Shown piece after piece: positions 8,011-17,764 of a stretch of DNA of 64,000 bases. Positions within the stretch are counted from its first letter, which is position 1. Every line of letters starts with the position of its first letter. The translations under genes were made by a program, and so were the position numbers. The notes under the pieces are model-generated. The model did not search any database. It was not told the origin of the DNA and worked only from the letters and a program-made list of their open reading frames with translations. This DNA is from JAQBQB01 sp963757185 (lineage in GTDB: Bacteria > Gemmatimonadota > Gemmatimonadetes > Gemmatimonadales > Gemmatimonadaceae): contig CAVWQI010000001.1 in NCBI GenBank assembly GCA_963757185.1, forward strand, positions 412,507-476,506, read 5' to 3'.

Positions 8011-8994
8011 ATGCCCAAGTACAAGACGGTAGCGGCGAGGAAAACACCTGCCGCTGCCCCGACGACGCCAGATGAGTGGCCGCGTCTGGCGCTGGCCGAG
8101 TGGCTCCCGACATATGAGACGCTGCACCGTTGGGTGCAGATCGTCGGCAAGACGCGTCTCGTGCTCGAGCCTTTCATGAATCATTGGTGGCACACCGCGC
8201 TCTACGTCACGCCGCGCGGGCTCACGACCTCGTCGATGCCGGCGGACGGCCACGCGATCGACGCGGAGTTCGACTTTGTCGACCGCGCGCTCACGGTGCG
8301 GGACAGCGGTGGTGAGACCCGAAGGATCGAGCTCGAGAGAAAATCGGTGGCCGACTTCTATGGACAGTGGCGAGAGCTGCTGCGCGGACTCGACGTTGAT
8401 GCCCGGATTTGGCCGCGACCGAATGAAATCGCCGATGCCACGCCTTTCGCGGCCGATCGGGCACATGCGAGCTACGACGCCGAAGCCGTAGCGAGGTGGT
8501 TTCGTGCCCTCGCGAGCGTCGATCTCGTCCTGAAGGAATTTCGTGGCCGGTTTGTCGGCAAGTCGAGCCCGGTGCATTTCTGGTGGGGTGGGTTCGACTT
8601 GGCGTGCACCCGTTACTCAGGCCGCCGAGCGCCGCCCCACCCGGGTGGAATCCCGAATTGCCCGGACTACGTGATGCGCGAAGCCTACTCGCACGAGTGC
8701 ATCAGTGCCGGTTGGTGGCCGGGCACGGCGGGATCACCCGTGGCGGAGGCGGCGGTCTACGCGTATGCGTATCCGGAGCCGGCCGGTTGTGCAGCCGCAC
8801 GCATCCGGCCGGCCGCGGCCTTCTATCACCCCGAGATGCACGAGTGGATTCTCCCGTACGAAACACTTCGAACCGGGTCCGATCCCGCCGGAGCGATCAT
8901 GGCCTTTCTCGAGAGCACGTACGAAGCTGCGGCGACGCTCGGCGGCTGGGACGTCGACGCCTTCGCGATCGAGCCGGTCGTGACGAATCGGTGA
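8011..8994 (+). CDS. DUF5996 family protein
   Basis: A 327-residue cytoplasmic protein matching DUF5996: WPRLALAEWLPTYETLHRW near the start, then the highly conserved NHWWHTALYVTPRGLTT segment, and later HFWWGGFDLACTRYSGR and YSHECISAGWWPG. The reaction is not known; the many conserved Trp, His and Asp residues suggest an enzyme. GGAG at 7998-8001 supports the ATG at 8011 over the one at 7975. Its stop lies three bases before the stop of the convergent GH15 gene. Confidence 0.85.
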   Translation: MPKYKTVAARKTPAAAPTTPDEWPRLALAEWLPTYETLHRWVQIVGKTRLVLEPFMNHWWHTALYVTPRGLTTSSMPADGHAIDAEFDFVDRALTVRDSGGETRRIELERKSVADFYGQWRELLRGLDVDARIWPRPNEIADATPFAADRAHASYDAEAVARWFRALASVDLVLKEFRGRFVGKSSPVHFWWGGFDLACTRYSGRRAPPHPGGIPNCPDYVMREAYSHECISAGWWPGTAGSPVAEAAVYAYAYPEPAGCAAARIRPAAAFYHPEMHEWILPYETLRTGSDPAGAIMAFLESTYEAAATLGGWDVDAFAIEPVVTNR

Positions 8995-8997
8995 GGA

Positions 8998-10860
8998 TCA
9001 ACGCCAAGTGGCGTGTCCCGTCTCGGAAAGCGCCCGATCGAGAAAGGTCGCGGCGCTGATCAGCGCGAGATGCGTGAACGCCTGCGGGAAGTTTCCGAGG
9101 TGTTCGCCACTCGATCCGAGCTGCTCGGAGTACAGACCGAGATGATTGGCGTACCCGAGCATCTTGTCGAAGAGCAGGCGCGCCCGTTCCGTTTGGTGTG
9201 AACGCGCCAGACACTCGATGAACCAGAATGAGCAGGCGGTAAAGCTTCCCTCGGAGCCGCTCAGGCCGTCGACCGGCGAACCGGCGGTGTCATATCGATA
9301 GACCATCGCATCCTCCGTCAGATTCCGATCGATGGCGTCCAGGGTCGACAGCCACCGGGGATCGACGGGGCTGATGAACCGCATCAGCGGCATGAGCAGA
9401 ACCGCGGCATCCAGCGTGTCCGCGCCTTTGTGCTGCACGAACGCCTTGCGGTCGTCGCTCCAGAAGTTCGTGAAGATGTCGTCGGAGATCGCGTCTCGAA
9501 CCTGACGCCAGCGGTCTGCCGGCCCGGCGAGCGACCGCTTCTCGGCGAGGCGGATCATGCGGTCGAACGCGACCCAACACATCAACCGGGAGTGAAGGAA
9601 CTCCCGCCGCCCTCCGCGCACCTCCCAAATGCCCTCATCTGCCCGCTGCCAATTCTTCTCCAGCCACTGCATGCCGCGTTGTATATCCTGCCATTCATCG
9701 TACGAAAGGGCGTCGCCGTACTTGTTCGACAGATAGATGGCATCCCCCAGCGCGCCGTAAATGTCGAGTTGGAGCTGGTCGTGCGCGGCGTTGCCGATAC
9801 GAACTGGACGGGAGTTCCGATAGCCCGCGAGAGACTCCAGAACGATCTCGTCCAGCTCCTGCCCTCCGTCGGCGCGATACATCACCTGCAGCGGTCCATG
9901 CTCGGCATCGCCGCGCGCAAGGCGCCGAATCCATTCAGAGAAGGCACGCGCTTCGTCGACGAACCCAAGCCGCATCATCGCATACATGCTGAATGCCGAA
10001 TCGCGCAGCCAGGCGTATCGATAGTCCCAGTTCCGCTCGCCTCCAATTTTTTCGGGAAGGCCGAATGTCGCCGCGGCAATCAACGAACCATGTTCGGCGC
10101 TGGTCAGCAGCTTGAGAACCAGCGCCGACCGATCGACCATCTCGCGCCAACGGCCCCGATAGGTCGATCGACTGATCCAATCGCGCCAGAAACGCGACGT
10201 CTCGTCGAAGAGCTCACGGATAGCAGTGGGATCGAGGGCTACGCCTGGCATCTTCCCGTCGTCTGGCATTTCCCCGAACGCCATTGTCGCCATTTCGCCG
10301 GCGTTCAAGGTGAACGAGGCATGGGCATCGGTGCCGACGATCCGCAGCGGGAAGGTCGCGTGCAGCGCCACTCTCGGACACGTCGCGCAGTCCGGCGTGA
10401 AGACGACAGCGCCCTGAGCCGCCTCCGCTCGGTGGCCCGATCGGGCGTAGTCGAATCGCGGCGCGCAGGACATGGCGAAGCGGACCTGCCCCTTGATCAC
10501 GCGCAGCACGCGGATGATGTGGTTGGCGTACTGCGGCCTGTGCGTGCCCGTTTCTTTCCCGATGGGCATGAAGTCGGTGACTTCGGCGACGCCCTTCTCC
10601 GAAAGCAAGCGCGTGAGCAGGATGTTCGTATTCGGCAGGTAGAGCTGCTTGACGCGCATGTCGTCGCACTCTGGGTTCAGTGCGAACGAACCGCCGCGCT
10701 CGTGGTCGAGTAGCGCCGCGAAAATGGTCGGCGAGTCGAAATTGGGGTAGCAGAGAAAATCGATCGACCCTTCGACGCTGACGAGCGCGATGGAGCGCAT
10801 GTCGCCGATCACACCATAGTTCTCTATGGGTTGATCGCCGCCGCCCCTGCGAGCGGTCAT
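8998..10860 (-). CDS. Glycoside hydrolase family 15 (glucoamylase/trehalase type)
   Basis: A 620-residue GH15 enzyme without a signal peptide. The N-terminal beta-sandwich covers roughly residues 1-230 (IENYGVIGD, then FLCYPNFDSPTIFAALLD), and the catalytic (alpha/alpha)6 barrel follows from about 240 (NWDYRYAWLRDS). DEGIWEVRGG at 408-417 and LYSEQ at 577-581 carry the probable general acid and base glutamates. Related bacterial enzymes hydrolyse trehalose, maltose or dextran-like alpha-glucans from the non-reducing end. No trehalose-synthesis gene is nearby, so the substrate stays open. It is complete and stands alone between convergent and same-strand unrelated genes. Confidence 0.92.
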   Translation of the reverse strand: MTARRGGGDQPIENYGVIGDMRSIALVSVEGSIDFLCYPNFDSPTIFAALLDHERGGSFALNPECDDMRVKQLYLPNTNILLTRLLSEKGVAEVTDFMPIGKETGTHRPQYANHIIRVLRVIKGQVRFAMSCAPRFDYARSGHRAEAAQGAVVFTPDCATCPRVALHATFPLRIVGTDAHASFTLNAGEMATMAFGEMPDDGKMPGVALDPTAIRELFDETSRFWRDWISRSTYRGRWREMVDRSALVLKLLTSAEHGSLIAAATFGLPEKIGGERNWDYRYAWLRDSAFSMYAMMRLGFVDEARAFSEWIRRLARGDAEHGPLQVMYRADGGQELDEIVLESLAGYRNSRPVRIGNAAHDQLQLDIYGALGDAIYLSNKYGDALSYDEWQDIQRGMQWLEKNWQRADEGIWEVRGGRREFLHSRLMCWVAFDRMIRLAEKRSLAGPADRWRQVRDAISDDIFTNFWSDDRKAFVQHKGADTLDAAVLLMPLMRFISPVDPRWLSTLDAIDRNLTEDAMVYRYDTAGSPVDGLSGSEGSFTACSFWFIECLARSHQTERARLLFDKMLGYANHLGLYSEQLGSSGEHLGNFPQAFTHLALISAATFLDRALSETGHATWR

Positions 10861-10890
10861 GCCAGAGATCAGCGGACGAACCTCAGCCCG

Positions 10891-11712
10891 TCATTTATGC
10901 GCCACAGGCAAGGTGGCTGTCGGCTTTCCTGGTTTGTCAAAGTTATAGACGACAGCGAGACGGTAGTTCGTGCGATTGACGTTGGTGGGCTCGTCGATCG
11001 TCGGGCCCGAGAGCGCACGAAACGACCTGTTGCCGGTGAAAGGATTGTGTTCTGAGGACAACGTTGCTTCCAGCCGCCCACTCCACTGGTGGCTCGCCTT
11101 GAACTGAACGCCGAACGAAAACAGCGGGCCGACGCTGAACGGTGTCCCTGCGCCGTTGGACGTGACGAACAACGATTTTTCATCCAGCACCCACCAAGTG
11201 CCCTGGACACCGAGCGTGCCGTACGGAGTGAAGGACGCGCGCGCCGGCAGCATGTAGCGCATCACCTCGACCGCCACCGTATGCGACTTCAAGGTGCCGA
11301 CGTCGTCGATGTCGAGCGCGTCCGAGCCGTTGCCATTGTTCGTCTTGAAATTCAAGTTGCGCGACGAGAAGGTGTAGCTCGCGCGAAGTCCCTGGCGCAG
11401 AAGGAAGTCTACGCCCACTCCGAGGCCAAGATTGTATCCGGTCGACCCCTGCAGCGACCGCTCGCCGTCGATCGTATTGGCGGCTTGCTGAAGGACAAAC
11501 CGATCGCCCCTCGTGAATCCACCCTGCACGAACACGTTCCGATGCGGGCCGAGTAGGCCTCGCAACACGTCGTGAACGAAATCTTTTGCGTCGTCTTTGG
11601 TTGAATCCGCCAACTGGCCTTTGGTTGAATCCGCCGCCTGTGCATTCGAGATCGCGGGCATCGCGACGAGCGAGCAGATCAAGGCGGCTATCAGCCATCG
11701 CGACTTCGACAT
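10891..11712 (-). CDS. Outer-membrane beta-barrel-like protein with N-terminal repeat
   Basis: A 273-residue protein with a signal peptide (LIAALICSLVAMPAISNAQA). The mature N-terminus carries ADSTKGQL-ADSTKDDA, an eight-residue duplication encoded by a 17-bp direct repeat (11595-11611 and 11619-11635). The rest alternates like barrel strands (FVQGGFTRGD, LRASYTFSSRNLNF, FSFGVQFKASHQW). It ends in VAHK rather than Phe, so barrel insertion is less certain. The ATG at 11712 is chosen because the signal follows directly; the frame above is Arg-rich. It is divergent from the RND efflux operon. Confidence 0.7.
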   Translation of the reverse strand: MSKSRWLIAALICSLVAMPAISNAQAADSTKGQLADSTKDDAKDFVHDVLRGLLGPHRNVFVQGGFTRGDRFVLQQAANTIDGERSLQGSTGYNLGLGVGVDFLLRQGLRASYTFSSRNLNFKTNNGNGSDALDIDDVGTLKSHTVAVEVMRYMLPARASFTPYGTLGVQGTWWVLDEKSLFVTSNGAGTPFSVGPLFSFGVQFKASHQWSGRLEATLSSEHNPFTGNRSFRALSGPTIDEPTNVNRTNYRLAVVYNFDKPGKPTATLPVAHK

Positions 11713-12028
11713 AGGGTTCGAGTCCGTTCGTGAACGGGTTTGCCCACGCCGTGCCTGCGCACGAGCGGGGATGGAGGGTCTTTCGTTACGACCCGTGAAT
11801 ATCGTGACCGACCAACGATCGCGAATTGGCACTTGGTCCATCGGCCGCTTCGCGAGCGCATCGGTGCGCTTCGCGTCGTTCCACGTCGACGGGCCGACAT
11901 GTTGCACGCGCGATCGACGCGCTCGACCGACAGGCGCCCTCCTCGACGCGACAACGATTCCATGGCGACACGCGCGATGATCGATCTCTACCGCGACCGG
12001 CTGAATCCAAGCGCACTGTGGTTCTGGG
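11713..12028. other. 316-bp intergenic region between divergent genes
   Basis: This separates the start of the barrel gene from the first RND efflux gene and should hold both promoters. No convincing sigma-70 boxes stand out. CCGTTC-GT-GAACGG at 11724-11737 is a small palindrome just upstream of the barrel start and could be an operator. Open frames here are Arg-rich shadows. No regulator gene lies beside the efflux operon. Confidence 0.5.
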
Positions 12029-13213
12029 GTGCGAAGACGCTATTCGAGTCGTAGGCGTCCCTACGTGCGCCGGTGTTCCTTCGGACACGTTGGCCGCTTC
12101 CTCATCGTGCTCCTGTCGGCCTGCAGGCAATCAAAGGCACCGGCCCCTTCGGCTCCGCCGGTCGTCGAAGTGGTGCGGGTGCAGCAGCGAGACGTGCCTG
12201 TCTACCGCGAATGGGTCGCCACCCTCGACGGATACCGCAACGCACAGATCCGGTCCAGCGTGGACGGGTATCTCGTGGCGCAGCGAATCCGCGAGGGCTC
12301 GTTTGTCCGGAAGGGCGAAGTGCTGTTCGACATCGATCCCCGCCCATTCCAGGCCGCGCTCGATCAAGCAAACGGCGACCTCACGGCACGCATCGCCGAC
12401 GAGCGTCGCACGGCCCGCGACGTCGCGCGCGACCGACCTCTCGCCGAGGCGCGGGCGATCCCGCAGAGCCAGCTCGACAACGACGTCCAGCTCAATCGCG
12501 CGGCCGAAGCGGCCGTCGAGTCGGCGCGCGGCGCCGTCCGTCAGGCCGAGCTGAACCTCGGGTTCACGCACGTCCGGTCGTTGATCGATGGAATCGTCGG
12601 CATCACCGAGGTGCAGATCGGCAACCTCGTTTCTCCGGCCAGCGTTCTCACCACGGTATCGCAAGTCGAGCCGATCAAGGCGTGGTTCGCGATCAGCGAG
12701 TCGGAGTACCTCGAGGTCGCCGACCGTCTCCATGGCGCCGTGGTCGCGAGCGCCGACGGCGGTAGCCCGTCCCGACCCCTCCCCCTCCCTTTCGAGCTCA
12801 CCCTGACCAACGGTTCAGAATATCATCACACCGGCTCGTTTCTCTTCGCCAACCGGCAGCTGGATTCACTGACCGGTACGCTCCGCATCGCGGCGTCGTT
12901 TCCCAACCCCGCGCGGCTGCTCAGGCCGGGGCAGTTCGCCCGCATACGCGCCGCGACGACGATCCTGCGCGACGCCCTGCTCGTTCCGCAGCGCGCGGTC
13001 ACCGAGCTACAGGGCACCTACCAGGTCATGGTGCTCAAGCCCGACAGCACGGTGACCGTTCAGCCGGTCGCGGTCGGTCCACGCATCGATTCACTCTGGG
13101 TGATCACTCGCGGGCTCCAGCGCAACCAGCTCGTGGTGGTGGAGGGCACGCAAAAGGCCCAGGCGGGAGGCAAGGTCGCCCCCAAGCCGTACGTTCGCTC
13201 CGCCGCGTACTGA
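12029..13213 (+). CDS. RND efflux periplasmic adaptor (membrane fusion) lipoprotein
   Basis: A 394-residue AcrA/MexA-type adaptor. IVLLSAC forms a lipobox, so the mature protein is probably anchored in the inner membrane. The barrel-sandwich half-motif VDGYLVAQRIREGSFVRKGE and the second half VRSLIDGIVG bracket an alpha-hairpin (residues about 105-175) that docks the outer-membrane channel. The C-terminal LLRPGQFARI and LLVPQRAVTE segments are typical. The longest frame opens at GTG 12029; GTG 12065 is an alternative nearer the signal, and neither has a strong ribosome site. The stop is three bases before the pump gene, so they are cotranscribed. Confidence 0.92.
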   Translation: MRRRYSSRRRPYVRRCSFGHVGRFLIVLLSACRQSKAPAPSAPPVVEVVRVQQRDVPVYREWVATLDGYRNAQIRSSVDGYLVAQRIREGSFVRKGEVLFDIDPRPFQAALDQANGDLTARIADERRTARDVARDRPLAEARAIPQSQLDNDVQLNRAAEAAVESARGAVRQAELNLGFTHVRSLIDGIVGITEVQIGNLVSPASVLTTVSQVEPIKAWFAISESEYLEVADRLHGAVVASADGGSPSRPLPLPFELTLTNGSEYHHTGSFLFANRQLDSLTGTLRIAASFPNPARLLRPGQFARIRAATTILRDALLVPQRAVTELQGTYQVMVLKPDSTVTVQPVAVGPRIDSLWVITRGLQRNQLVVVEGTQKAQAGGKVAPKPYVRSAAY

Positions 13214-13216
13214 CCC

Positions 13217-16200
13217 ATGTCGAAGTTTTTCATCAGCCGTCCGATCGTGGCCATGGTGATCGCTCTCCTCATGGTGATCATGGGCACGGTGTCGATCCTT
13301 CAACTTCCGGTGGCGCAATATCCCGACATCGTGCCTCCCGAAATCGTCGTGCAGGCGAACTACGTCGGCGCCGACGCGCTCACCATCGAACAGGCCGTGG
13401 CGACGCCGCTCGAGGAACAGATGAGCGGCGTCGACAACATGAGCTACATGTACTCCGTGAACGCCAACAACGGCGTGATGCAATTGCACGTCATCTTCGA
13501 CGTCGGAACAGCACCGAACACCGATCAGATCCTCGCGCAATCCCGGGCATCGCAGGCGAACGCGAGTCTTCCCGCGGACGTCATCCAGTTCGGCGTCACG
13601 GTGCAGAAATCGTATTCGTCGCCGTTGATGCTGGTCAGTCTCTATTCGCCCAAGGGTACGTACGACGAGACGTTTCTAACGAACTACGCGTTCATCAACC
13701 TGATGGATCCGCTCACGCGCGTGCCAGGCGTCGGGCGCGTCCAGATCTTCGGCGGCCAGTACGCCCTCCGCTGCTGGATCAAGCCGGATCAACTGGCCAA
13801 GCTCGGCATCACGATTACCGAGATCACCAATGCGATCGGCGCGCAGAACGCGGTGAACCCGGCGGGGCAGATCGGCGGCGAGCCGGCGCCTCAGGGCCAG
13901 GAGTTCACGTATACGGTGCGGTCGCGAGGGCGACTCGAGACGCCGGAGGAATTCGGCGAAATCATCGTGCGCGCCAACCCCGACGGCTCGGTGCTGCGGC
14001 TGCGCGACGTCGCCCGAATCGAGCTGGCGGCGCAGACCTACAGTTTGATCGCGCGCTACAACGGCAGCCCGGCGGCCGTGATCGCGATCTACCAGTTGCC
14101 CGGCTCGAACGCGGTGCAGGCCGCCGACGGAGTCCGGAAGCTGATGGAAGAGTTGAAGCAGCGCTTTCCCGCCGACGTCGCGCACGAAGTCTCGTTGGAC
14201 ACGACGCAGGCGGTGAGAGAGGGCCTCCGCGAGATCATCACGACGCTGCTCATCGCCATCGGGCTCGTGGCGCTCGTCGTGTTCATCTTCTTGCAGGACG
14301 TACGCGCGACTCTGATTCCGCTCGCCGCCGTGCCGGTCTCACTGGTCGGCACCTTCGCGTTCTTCCCGTTGCTGGGCTTCTCCATCAACACGTTGTCGCT
14401 CTTCGGCCTCGTCCTCGCGATCGGGCTCGTGGTCGACGACGCGATCGTCGTCGTGGAGGCCGTCCAACGTCACATCGACGAAGGCATGACGCCTCACGAC
14501 GCCGCGTTGAAAGCCATGGAAGAGGTTGCGACGCCGGTGATCGCGATCGCCTTGATCCTGGCGTCGGTGTTCATACCGACAGCGTTCATTCCCGGCATCA
14601 GCGGGCGGTTGTTTCAACAGTTCGCGTTGACCATCGCTCTATCGGTCGTCATCTCGGCGTTCAACGCACTGACACTGAGCCCGGCCCTGGCCGCCAAGCT
14701 GCTGCGGCCGCGCGAGAAAGGGCGAGGCCTGATCGGCCGTGCTTTCGGAGGCTTCAATCGGGTCTTTGCGGCAGCGACCGACGGGTACATCCGGATTTCC
14801 GGTCTGCTGATCCGGCGGGCAGCCATCATGTTGCTGTTCCTCGCGATCGTCGCCGTAAGCGCCTTCCTCGTCGCGCGTCGAGTGCCCGCGACGTTTCTCC
14901 CGCAAGAGGATCAGGGCTACGCGTTCGTTGCGATGCAGCTGCCCAACGCCGCGTCCTTACAGCGCTCCGACGCCGCGGCACGCAAGATCGAAGAGATCAT
15001 GAAGCACACACCCGGCGTGCAGGGCTACACGAGCGTGGTCGGATTCAACCTGTTCAGCCAGGTGCAGGCAACCTACAACAGCTTCTTCTTCGTCACGCTC
15101 AAACCCTGGCGGGATCGGCCGACGGCCGACGCGATTCAAGCCCGATTGAATCGCGACCTCTCCACGCTCGTCGAGGGCATGGCATTCTCGTTTCCGCCGC
15201 CGGCGATACCGGGAATCGGCACGTCCGGAGGTGTCACGTTCGTGCTCGAGGATCGCACGAGCCGAGACATCAAGTTCCTCGCGGACAATACGAACCGGTT
15301 CATGGCGGCCGCCCGGCGGCGCCCCGAGCTGACGAGCCTGAACACCACGCTCCTCGCCGACATCCCGCAGGTCTACGTGGACGTGGACCGCGCGCGCGTT
15401 CTCGCGCAGCGCGTGACTCTGTCCGACGTGTACCGAACCATGCAGGCGTTCATGGGCGGCGCGTTCGTGAACTACTTCAATAGATTCGGCCGCCAGTGGC
15501 AGGTCTACGTCCAGGCGGACAGCGAGTACCGAACACGCGCCGAGGACATCGGTCAGTTCTACGTCGCGAACGCAGCCGGTCAGCGCGTGCCGCTCTCCGC
15601 CGTCGCACGCATCCAAGACACCACGGGACCGGAGTTCACGATTCGCTACAACGGGTACCGCTCGGCTCAGATCATCGCGAGCGCGGCGCCGGGCTACAGC
15701 TCCGCGCAGGCCAGACGAGCGCTGGAAGAAACCTTTGCCCAGACCATGCCGCCCGACATGGGCTTCGGGTACCTCGGCATGTCGTTTCAGGAGCAGGTGG
15801 CCGAGCAAGGCGTTTCGCCGATGGTCGTGTTCGGCCTCTCCCTGCTCGTCGTCTTTCTCATCCTCGCCGCGCAATACGAGAGCTGGTCTCTGCCGTTCAG
15901 CGTGCTTCTCACGCTTCCTGTCGCCGTGCTGGGCGCCTTCCTCGCCATCACGTTCCGGGGGATGGAGAACGCGGTCTATGTGCAGATCGGTCTGATCATG
16001 CTCATCGGCTTGTCCGCCAAGAACGCAATCTTGATCGTCGAGTTCGCGAAGCGGGACTACGACGGCGGCAAGCCCGTCGACCAGGCGGCACTCGACGGCG
16101 CGCGATTGCGTTTCCGGCCAATTCTCATGACTTCGTTCGCGTTCATCATGGGGTCGATCCCGTTGGCGATCGCGTCCGGCGCGGGCAGCGCGGGACGGCG

Positions 16201-16369
16201 CATCCTCGGCACGACGGTCGTCGGCGGCATGTTGGCCGCGACCATTCTGGCGATCTTCCTGATCCCGGCAATGTTCGCGCTCGTCGAAAACCTCGGCGCT
16301 CGCGCGCGGCGACGGTCGGCGAAACAGCCGGTCGTTCCCGAGCTGTCCAGCGATGGCGATGCGCATTAG
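13217..16369 (+). CDS. RND multidrug efflux pump, HAE1 family (AcrB-like)
   Basis: A 1050-residue inner-membrane proton-driven exporter, full length for the HAE1 family. It starts with the conserved MSKFFISRPI. Two transmembrane blocks (TM1, TM2-6, TM7, TM8-12) flank two large periplasmic loops. The proton-relay pair is Asp407-Asp408 in GLVVDDAIVVVE, the same numbering as AcrB, and the matching Lys lies in LSAKNAILIVEFAK. It would form a trimer with the adaptor upstream and the outer-membrane factor downstream and export hydrophobic drugs or metabolites. Substrates cannot be predicted. The regulator is not adjacent. Confidence 0.96.
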   Translation: MSKFFISRPIVAMVIALLMVIMGTVSILQLPVAQYPDIVPPEIVVQANYVGADALTIEQAVATPLEEQMSGVDNMSYMYSVNANNGVMQLHVIFDVGTAPNTDQILAQSRASQANASLPADVIQFGVTVQKSYSSPLMLVSLYSPKGTYDETFLTNYAFINLMDPLTRVPGVGRVQIFGGQYALRCWIKPDQLAKLGITITEITNAIGAQNAVNPAGQIGGEPAPQGQEFTYTVRSRGRLETPEEFGEIIVRANPDGSVLRLRDVARIELAAQTYSLIARYNGSPAAVIAIYQLPGSNAVQAADGVRKLMEELKQRFPADVAHEVSLDTTQAVREGLREIITTLLIAIGLVALVVFIFLQDVRATLIPLAAVPVSLVGTFAFFPLLGFSINTLSLFGLVLAIGLVVDDAIVVVEAVQRHIDEGMTPHDAALKAMEEVATPVIAIALILASVFIPTAFIPGISGRLFQQFALTIALSVVISAFNALTLSPALAAKLLRPREKGRGLIGRAFGGFNRVFAAATDGYIRISGLLIRRAAIMLLFLAIVAVSAFLVARRVPATFLPQEDQGYAFVAMQLPNAASLQRSDAAARKIEEIMKHTPGVQGYTSVVGFNLFSQVQATYNSFFFVTLKPWRDRPTADAIQARLNRDLSTLVEGMAFSFPPPAIPGIGTSGGVTFVLEDRTSRDIKFLADNTNRFMAAARRRPELTSLNTTLLADIPQVYVDVDRARVLAQRVTLSDVYRTMQAFMGGAFVNYFNRFGRQWQVYVQADSEYRTRAEDIGQFYVANAAGQRVPLSAVARIQDTTGPEFTIRYNGYRSAQIIASAAPGYSSAQARRALEETFAQTMPPDMGFGYLGMSFQEQVAEQGVSPMVVFGLSLLVVFLILAAQYESWSLPFSVLLTLPVAVLGAFLAITFRGMENAVYVQIGLIMLIGLSAKNAILIVEFAKRDYDGGKPVDQAALDGARLRFRPILMTSFAFIMGSIPLAIASGAGSAGRRILGTTVVGGMLAATILAIFLIPAMFALVENLGARARRRSAKQPVVPELSSDGDAH

Positions 16370-16389
16370 GCGGAGCGCTGTCGCTGTGT

Positions 16390-17764
16390 ATGTGCGCCGC
16401 GCTCTGGTCGGCGTGCAGAGTAGGACCGCGCTACGCGAGGCCGCCGGTCGACGCTCCGGCAACATTTCGTGGCGCGCCGGCGGACTCCACCCGAGCCGCG
16501 TCGCTCGGCGAGGCAAGGTGGTGGAACGTATTCGGCGACGAGGAGCTGCAGAAGCTCATCGCCGAAGCGTTGAGCGAGAACTACGACGTGCGCGTCGCCG
16601 CGGCACGCATCCTCCAAGCACGCGCCCAGCTCACGATCACGCGCGCCGATCAGTTTCCCACCGTGACGGCCAACGCCAACGCGACGGGAGAGCGAACGCC
16701 GGCTACGCGACAGGGCGGATTCGCGATTCCCGCGTCGACTCAGGGACTCTACCACGTCGACGCGACGGCGGTGTGGGAAATCGATTTCTGGGGCAAGTTT
16801 CGCAGCGCCACGGAAGCGGAACGGGCAACCCTGCTCGGCACGCAGTGGGCGGCGCGCGCCGTGCTCGTCAGCGTGGTCGACCTCGTCGCGCAAGGCTACT
16901 TCACGCTCCGCGAGCTGGACCTCGAGCTCGCGATCGCGCGACGGACACTCACCGCGCGACAGGAATCGCTGCGTCTGACTCGCGTCGCGGAGACGGGCGG
17001 CACCGTGTCGATGCTGGACGTGCGCGAGGCCGAACAGCTTGCCTACACCGCGGAGTCGGTGATCACCGACACGGAACGCTTGATCACGCAGCAGGAGAAT
17101 GCGCTCAGCATTCTCCTCGGACGGAATCCCGGGCCGATTCCGCGCGGTCGTCCGCTGGTCGATCAGCCGGAACCCGCCGAGGTCCCCGCCGGGACTGCCG
17201 TCGAGCCTTCTCGAGCGCCGGCCGGACATCCGTCAGGCCGAACAAACCTTGATCGCGTCGACGGCTCGCGTCGGTGTCGCTCAGGCCGCGCTGTTCCCGG
17301 ACATCACGCTCACGGGAACGGGCGGATTCCAGAGCAACGCGCTCTCCACACTGTTTTCCGGGCCGGCTGCGCTCTGGAGCATCTCGGGCGGCCTCGTTCA
17401 ACAGATCTTCAATGCCGGGCGTCTCAAGGCCACCGTCAGGCTGACGGAGGCGCAGCAACTGGAGTTCGTCTACACCTACCAGCAAACTGTCAAGCAGGCG
17501 TTCCGCGAGGTGTCCGATGCGCTCGTGGGCTATCAGAAGACGCGCGAGCTTCGCCGGCAGTTGACCGAGCTCGTTGCCGCTACGCAAGACGCCGCGCGTC
17601 TTTCCGACATTCGCTATCGTGGCGGCGTGGCAAGTTATCTCGAAGTGTTGACCAGCCAGACCAATTCCTTCAATGCGGAGCTGACACTCGCGCGGGGCCG
17701 GTTGAACGAGCTACTCGCTCTGGTGCAGCTCTACGCCGCCCTCGGCGGCGGTTGGCAACGGTAA
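16390..17764 (+). pseudogene. NodT-type outer-membrane efflux lipoprotein, frameshifted
   Basis: An outer-membrane factor completing the RND pump. The first part reads CRVGPRYARPPV after a LWSAC lipobox, then the OEP helices; near 17194 the frame is lost and resumes one frame on as GLPSSLLERRPDIRQAEQ, the family signature, through to residue about 457. Removing one base (for example the A in GGGACTG) restores the whole gene. The 5' end is also awkward: the ATG at 16390 leaves a signal without positive charge, while MAMRIRRSA from 16353 would suit it but lies in another frame. The gene is therefore either broken once or twice or misread. Its last 54 bases overlap the convergent MFS gene. Confidence 0.85.

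Noticed and set aside
14957..16516. 519-codon minus-strand open frame inside the RND pump
   Set aside because: Composition is that of an antisense shadow and the plus-strand gene is certain.
17170..17210. Programmed frameshift in NodT
   Set aside because: No slippery site; family members are translated in one frame.
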